Shown: one piece after another, positions 30,411-32,196 of the stretch | Layout of the letters: every line of letters begins with the position of its first letter | Numbering within the stretch: the stretch's first letter is position 1 | Assembly (NCBI GenBank): GCA_025362135.1 | Contig: JANYHZ010000074.1 | Location: forward strand, 1 to 32,196 | Source: Betaproteobacteria bacterium | GTDB taxonomy: Bacteria > Pseudomonadota > Gammaproteobacteria > Burkholderiales > Usitatibacteraceae | Direction of reading: 5' to 3' | Length of the DNA stretch: 32,196 nt | The notes under the pieces: generated by a model | The model's database searches: none | Seen by the model: only the letters and a program-made list of their open reading frames with translations | What the model was told of the DNA's origin: nothing | Translations under genes and position numbers: made by a program

Positions 30411-30828
30411 AGTTTTATGGACCACCCTTGCACTTCATGTAGCTCGGCAACTTCTAATTTGTCCGGTCAACGCGCTTGCGGCAAGTTTTGTGAAACTTTC
30501 GTGAGGTGATGCAAGACACCAAACTAGTGCAAGCAGGCCGTGAACCGCATCTTTTCCCATGCCCATGCTGACTCGGGCACTGCTGAAGCGCAGTTTGCCG
30601 GTCCTACAACCGAAAAAAACGGGACAAAAAAATTTGATCTGCCAGCCAGCCAAGAGGTCAATGCATCAATGTGACAGATTCTATCGCATTGTGTAGTGAA
30701 AGTCCCTATATCGAACCTACCTGGACGGGTGGGATTTCGAGCGCCCGTCAGCAATGGCCGGTGTCAAAAATGCAACATTCAGCTACACGCGTGGCCTGTG
30801 TAATAATTCTCCCCTCGTTAATTCGGCA

Positions 30829-32004
30829 ATGAAAATGCAGACACGCCTCTCGACCACTCTTCTGGTCATCATTTTTGGTTCTACCCTGCTACTTTCCGGT
30901 TGCGGCTCAATCCCGACCAGCGGCTTTGGTCGTGCCGATGCGGATCCGAAATCCACGCAGCCGAATTTGAAGGGCATCCAGATCATCGATGTCACCGATG
31001 GCATCGCAAAACAACTGTTCGATCAACGGGCTACGCGCCAATTTTCGGACGCTTTTAGCGTAGCCGATCCGCGCGGTCAAACGATAGGCTACGGCGATGG
31101 CCTGGAAGTCTCCATCTGGGAAGCGCCCCCGGCGACATTATTTTCACCAGGCACCATCGATGTTCGGGGCGTTACATCGTCCACCCGCGCGACGACCCTG
31201 CCGGACCAAATGGTCAACAGTGACGGATTCATCAGCGTCCCGTTCGCTGGCAAAATCAAGGCAGCCGGGCAATCGCTCCAGACGGTCGAAGCCGAAATCG
31301 TGAAACGGCTCACGGGCAAGGCTAACCAGCCCGAAGTGTTCGTGCGCCTGACTCGCAATGTGTCTTCCAACGTGACTGTGGTCGGCGAAGTCACGAACAG
31401 CACTCGCTTGCCACTAACCCCCGGCGGTGAACGGTTACTCGATGCGCTTGCGGCGGCTGGCGGTGTTCGGCAGCCGGTAAACAAGATGACGATACAAATC
31501 ACCCGTGGCGACAGTGTTTTCGCGATGCCACTGGACACCATCATTCGCGACCCAAAGCAAAATATAAACCTGGCGCGTGGCGACGTTGTCACCGCCATGT
31601 TCCAGCCGCTTAGCTTCACCGCGCTGGGCGCGACCGGCAAGAACGAAGAAATCAATTTTGAGGCACAGGGAATTTCGCTGGCCCAAGCCCTGGCGCGCAC
31701 CGGCGGTTTGAGAGACGAGCGTTCCGACCCGCAAGGCGTTTTCATTTTCCGCTTTGAGCCTGCCAACGCCCTGGCATGGCCCAAACAGCCGCTTGTCACC
31801 ACGCCCGACGGGAAAGTCGCTGTAATCTATCGCATCGATCTGCGCGACCCGGCGAGTTTCTTCGTTGCGCAGACATTTCAGATGAACAATAAGGATTTGC
31901 TCTACATCTCGAACGCCCCTGTTGCGGAACTTCAGAAATTCCTGAACGTGGTGTTCTCAGTGACGTATCCGCTTTTGAATGCGGCGCAGTCCTTCAAAAA
32001 ATAA
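30829..32004 (+). CDS. capsule polysaccharide export outer-membrane lipoprotein, BexD/CtrA-type (OPX family)
   Basis: Signal peptide with lipobox (MKMQTRLSTTLLVIIFGSTLLLSGC); IWEAPPATLF, VNSDGFISVPFAGKI, GERLLDALAAAGG, INLARGDVVT, GGLRDERSDPQGVFIFRFEP, LLYISNAPVAELQKFLN, similar to recalled BexD/CtrA sequence; ORF track start 30754. Confidence 0.88.
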   Translation: MKMQTRLSTTLLVIIFGSTLLLSGCGSIPTSGFGRADADPKSTQPNLKGIQIIDVTDGIAKQLFDQRATRQFSDAFSVADPRGQTIGYGDGLEVSIWEAPPATLFSPGTIDVRGVTSSTRATTLPDQMVNSDGFISVPFAGKIKAAGQSLQTVEAEIVKRLTGKANQPEVFVRLTRNVSSNVTVVGEVTNSTRLPLTPGGERLLDALAAAGGVRQPVNKMTIQITRGDSVFAMPLDTIIRDPKQNINLARGDVVTAMFQPLSFTALGATGKNEEINFEAQGISLAQALARTGGLRDERSDPQGVFIFRFEPANALAWPKQPLVTTPDGKVAVIYRIDLRDPASFFVAQTFQMNNKDLLYISNAPVAELQKFLNVVFSVTYPLLNAAQSFKK

Positions 32005-32152
32005 TGTAGATCGCCATTTGGCGCGGCTTTCAATGCGAAAATAGCCTGAAAGGCGCGCCAGTTCTAGAGTTTCTGTTGCGTGTCGGGCGGGTGTTGCAGT
32101 TAAAGATTGATTCTGCCAACTTCTTCCAATTCGTATTAGAAAGTGAAATTCT

Positions 32153-32184
32153 GTAGGTTGGGTTAGGCGAAGCCGTAACCCAAC
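32153..32184. repeat. REP-like extragenic palindrome
   Basis: GTAGGTTGGGTTAGGCGAAGCCGTAACCCAAC: arms TTGGGTTA/TAACCCAA around GGC-GAA-GCC. Confidence 0.7.
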
Positions 32185-32196
32185 AACCAATGGTCA

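Noticed and set aside
30748-30785. Possible sigma54 promoter (CGGTGT-CAAAA-ATGCAA) before the capsule export gene
   Set aside because: GG/GC spacing is right but the -24 element matches poorly; too weak to call without mapping data.

Overview
The window looks like a betaproteobacterial chromosome. Left to right: (i) an Anbu-type proteasome homologue with its alpha-E and circularly permuted ATP-grasp partners (minus strand); (ii) relA with a degenerate HD domain, then tRNA-Val(GAC); (iii) a PHB/acetoacetate block: 3-hydroxybutyrate dehydrogenase, two tandem patatin-like proteins, and two tandem acetoacetate-decarboxylase-family genes, one of which has Met at the position of the expected Schiff-base Lys; (iv) the conserved thrS-infC(AUC start)-rpmI-rplT-pheS-pheT-ihfA-merR-tRNA-Pro(GGG) block, with a promoter and multi-hairpin terminator-like leader ahead of thrS; (v) an accessory region: a GT4-type glycosyltransferase converging on a three-gene minus-strand operon. 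The operon encodes a 2612-codon highly reducing type I PKS (KS-AT-DH-psiMT-ER-KR-ACP, no thioesterase), an alpha-oxoamine synthase and a lipoyl-less E2/CAT-fold acyltransferase. Divergent from it is a BexD/CtrA-type capsule export lipoprotein. The most interesting hypothesis is that the PKS-AOS-acyltransferase operon makes a sphingoid-like amino-lipid used as a carrier or anchor for an ABC-exported capsule. It is conceptually similar to rhizobial rkpA/rkpG but carries an added E2-like acyltransferase. All calls come from reading the sequence and recalled family motifs; no database search was run.
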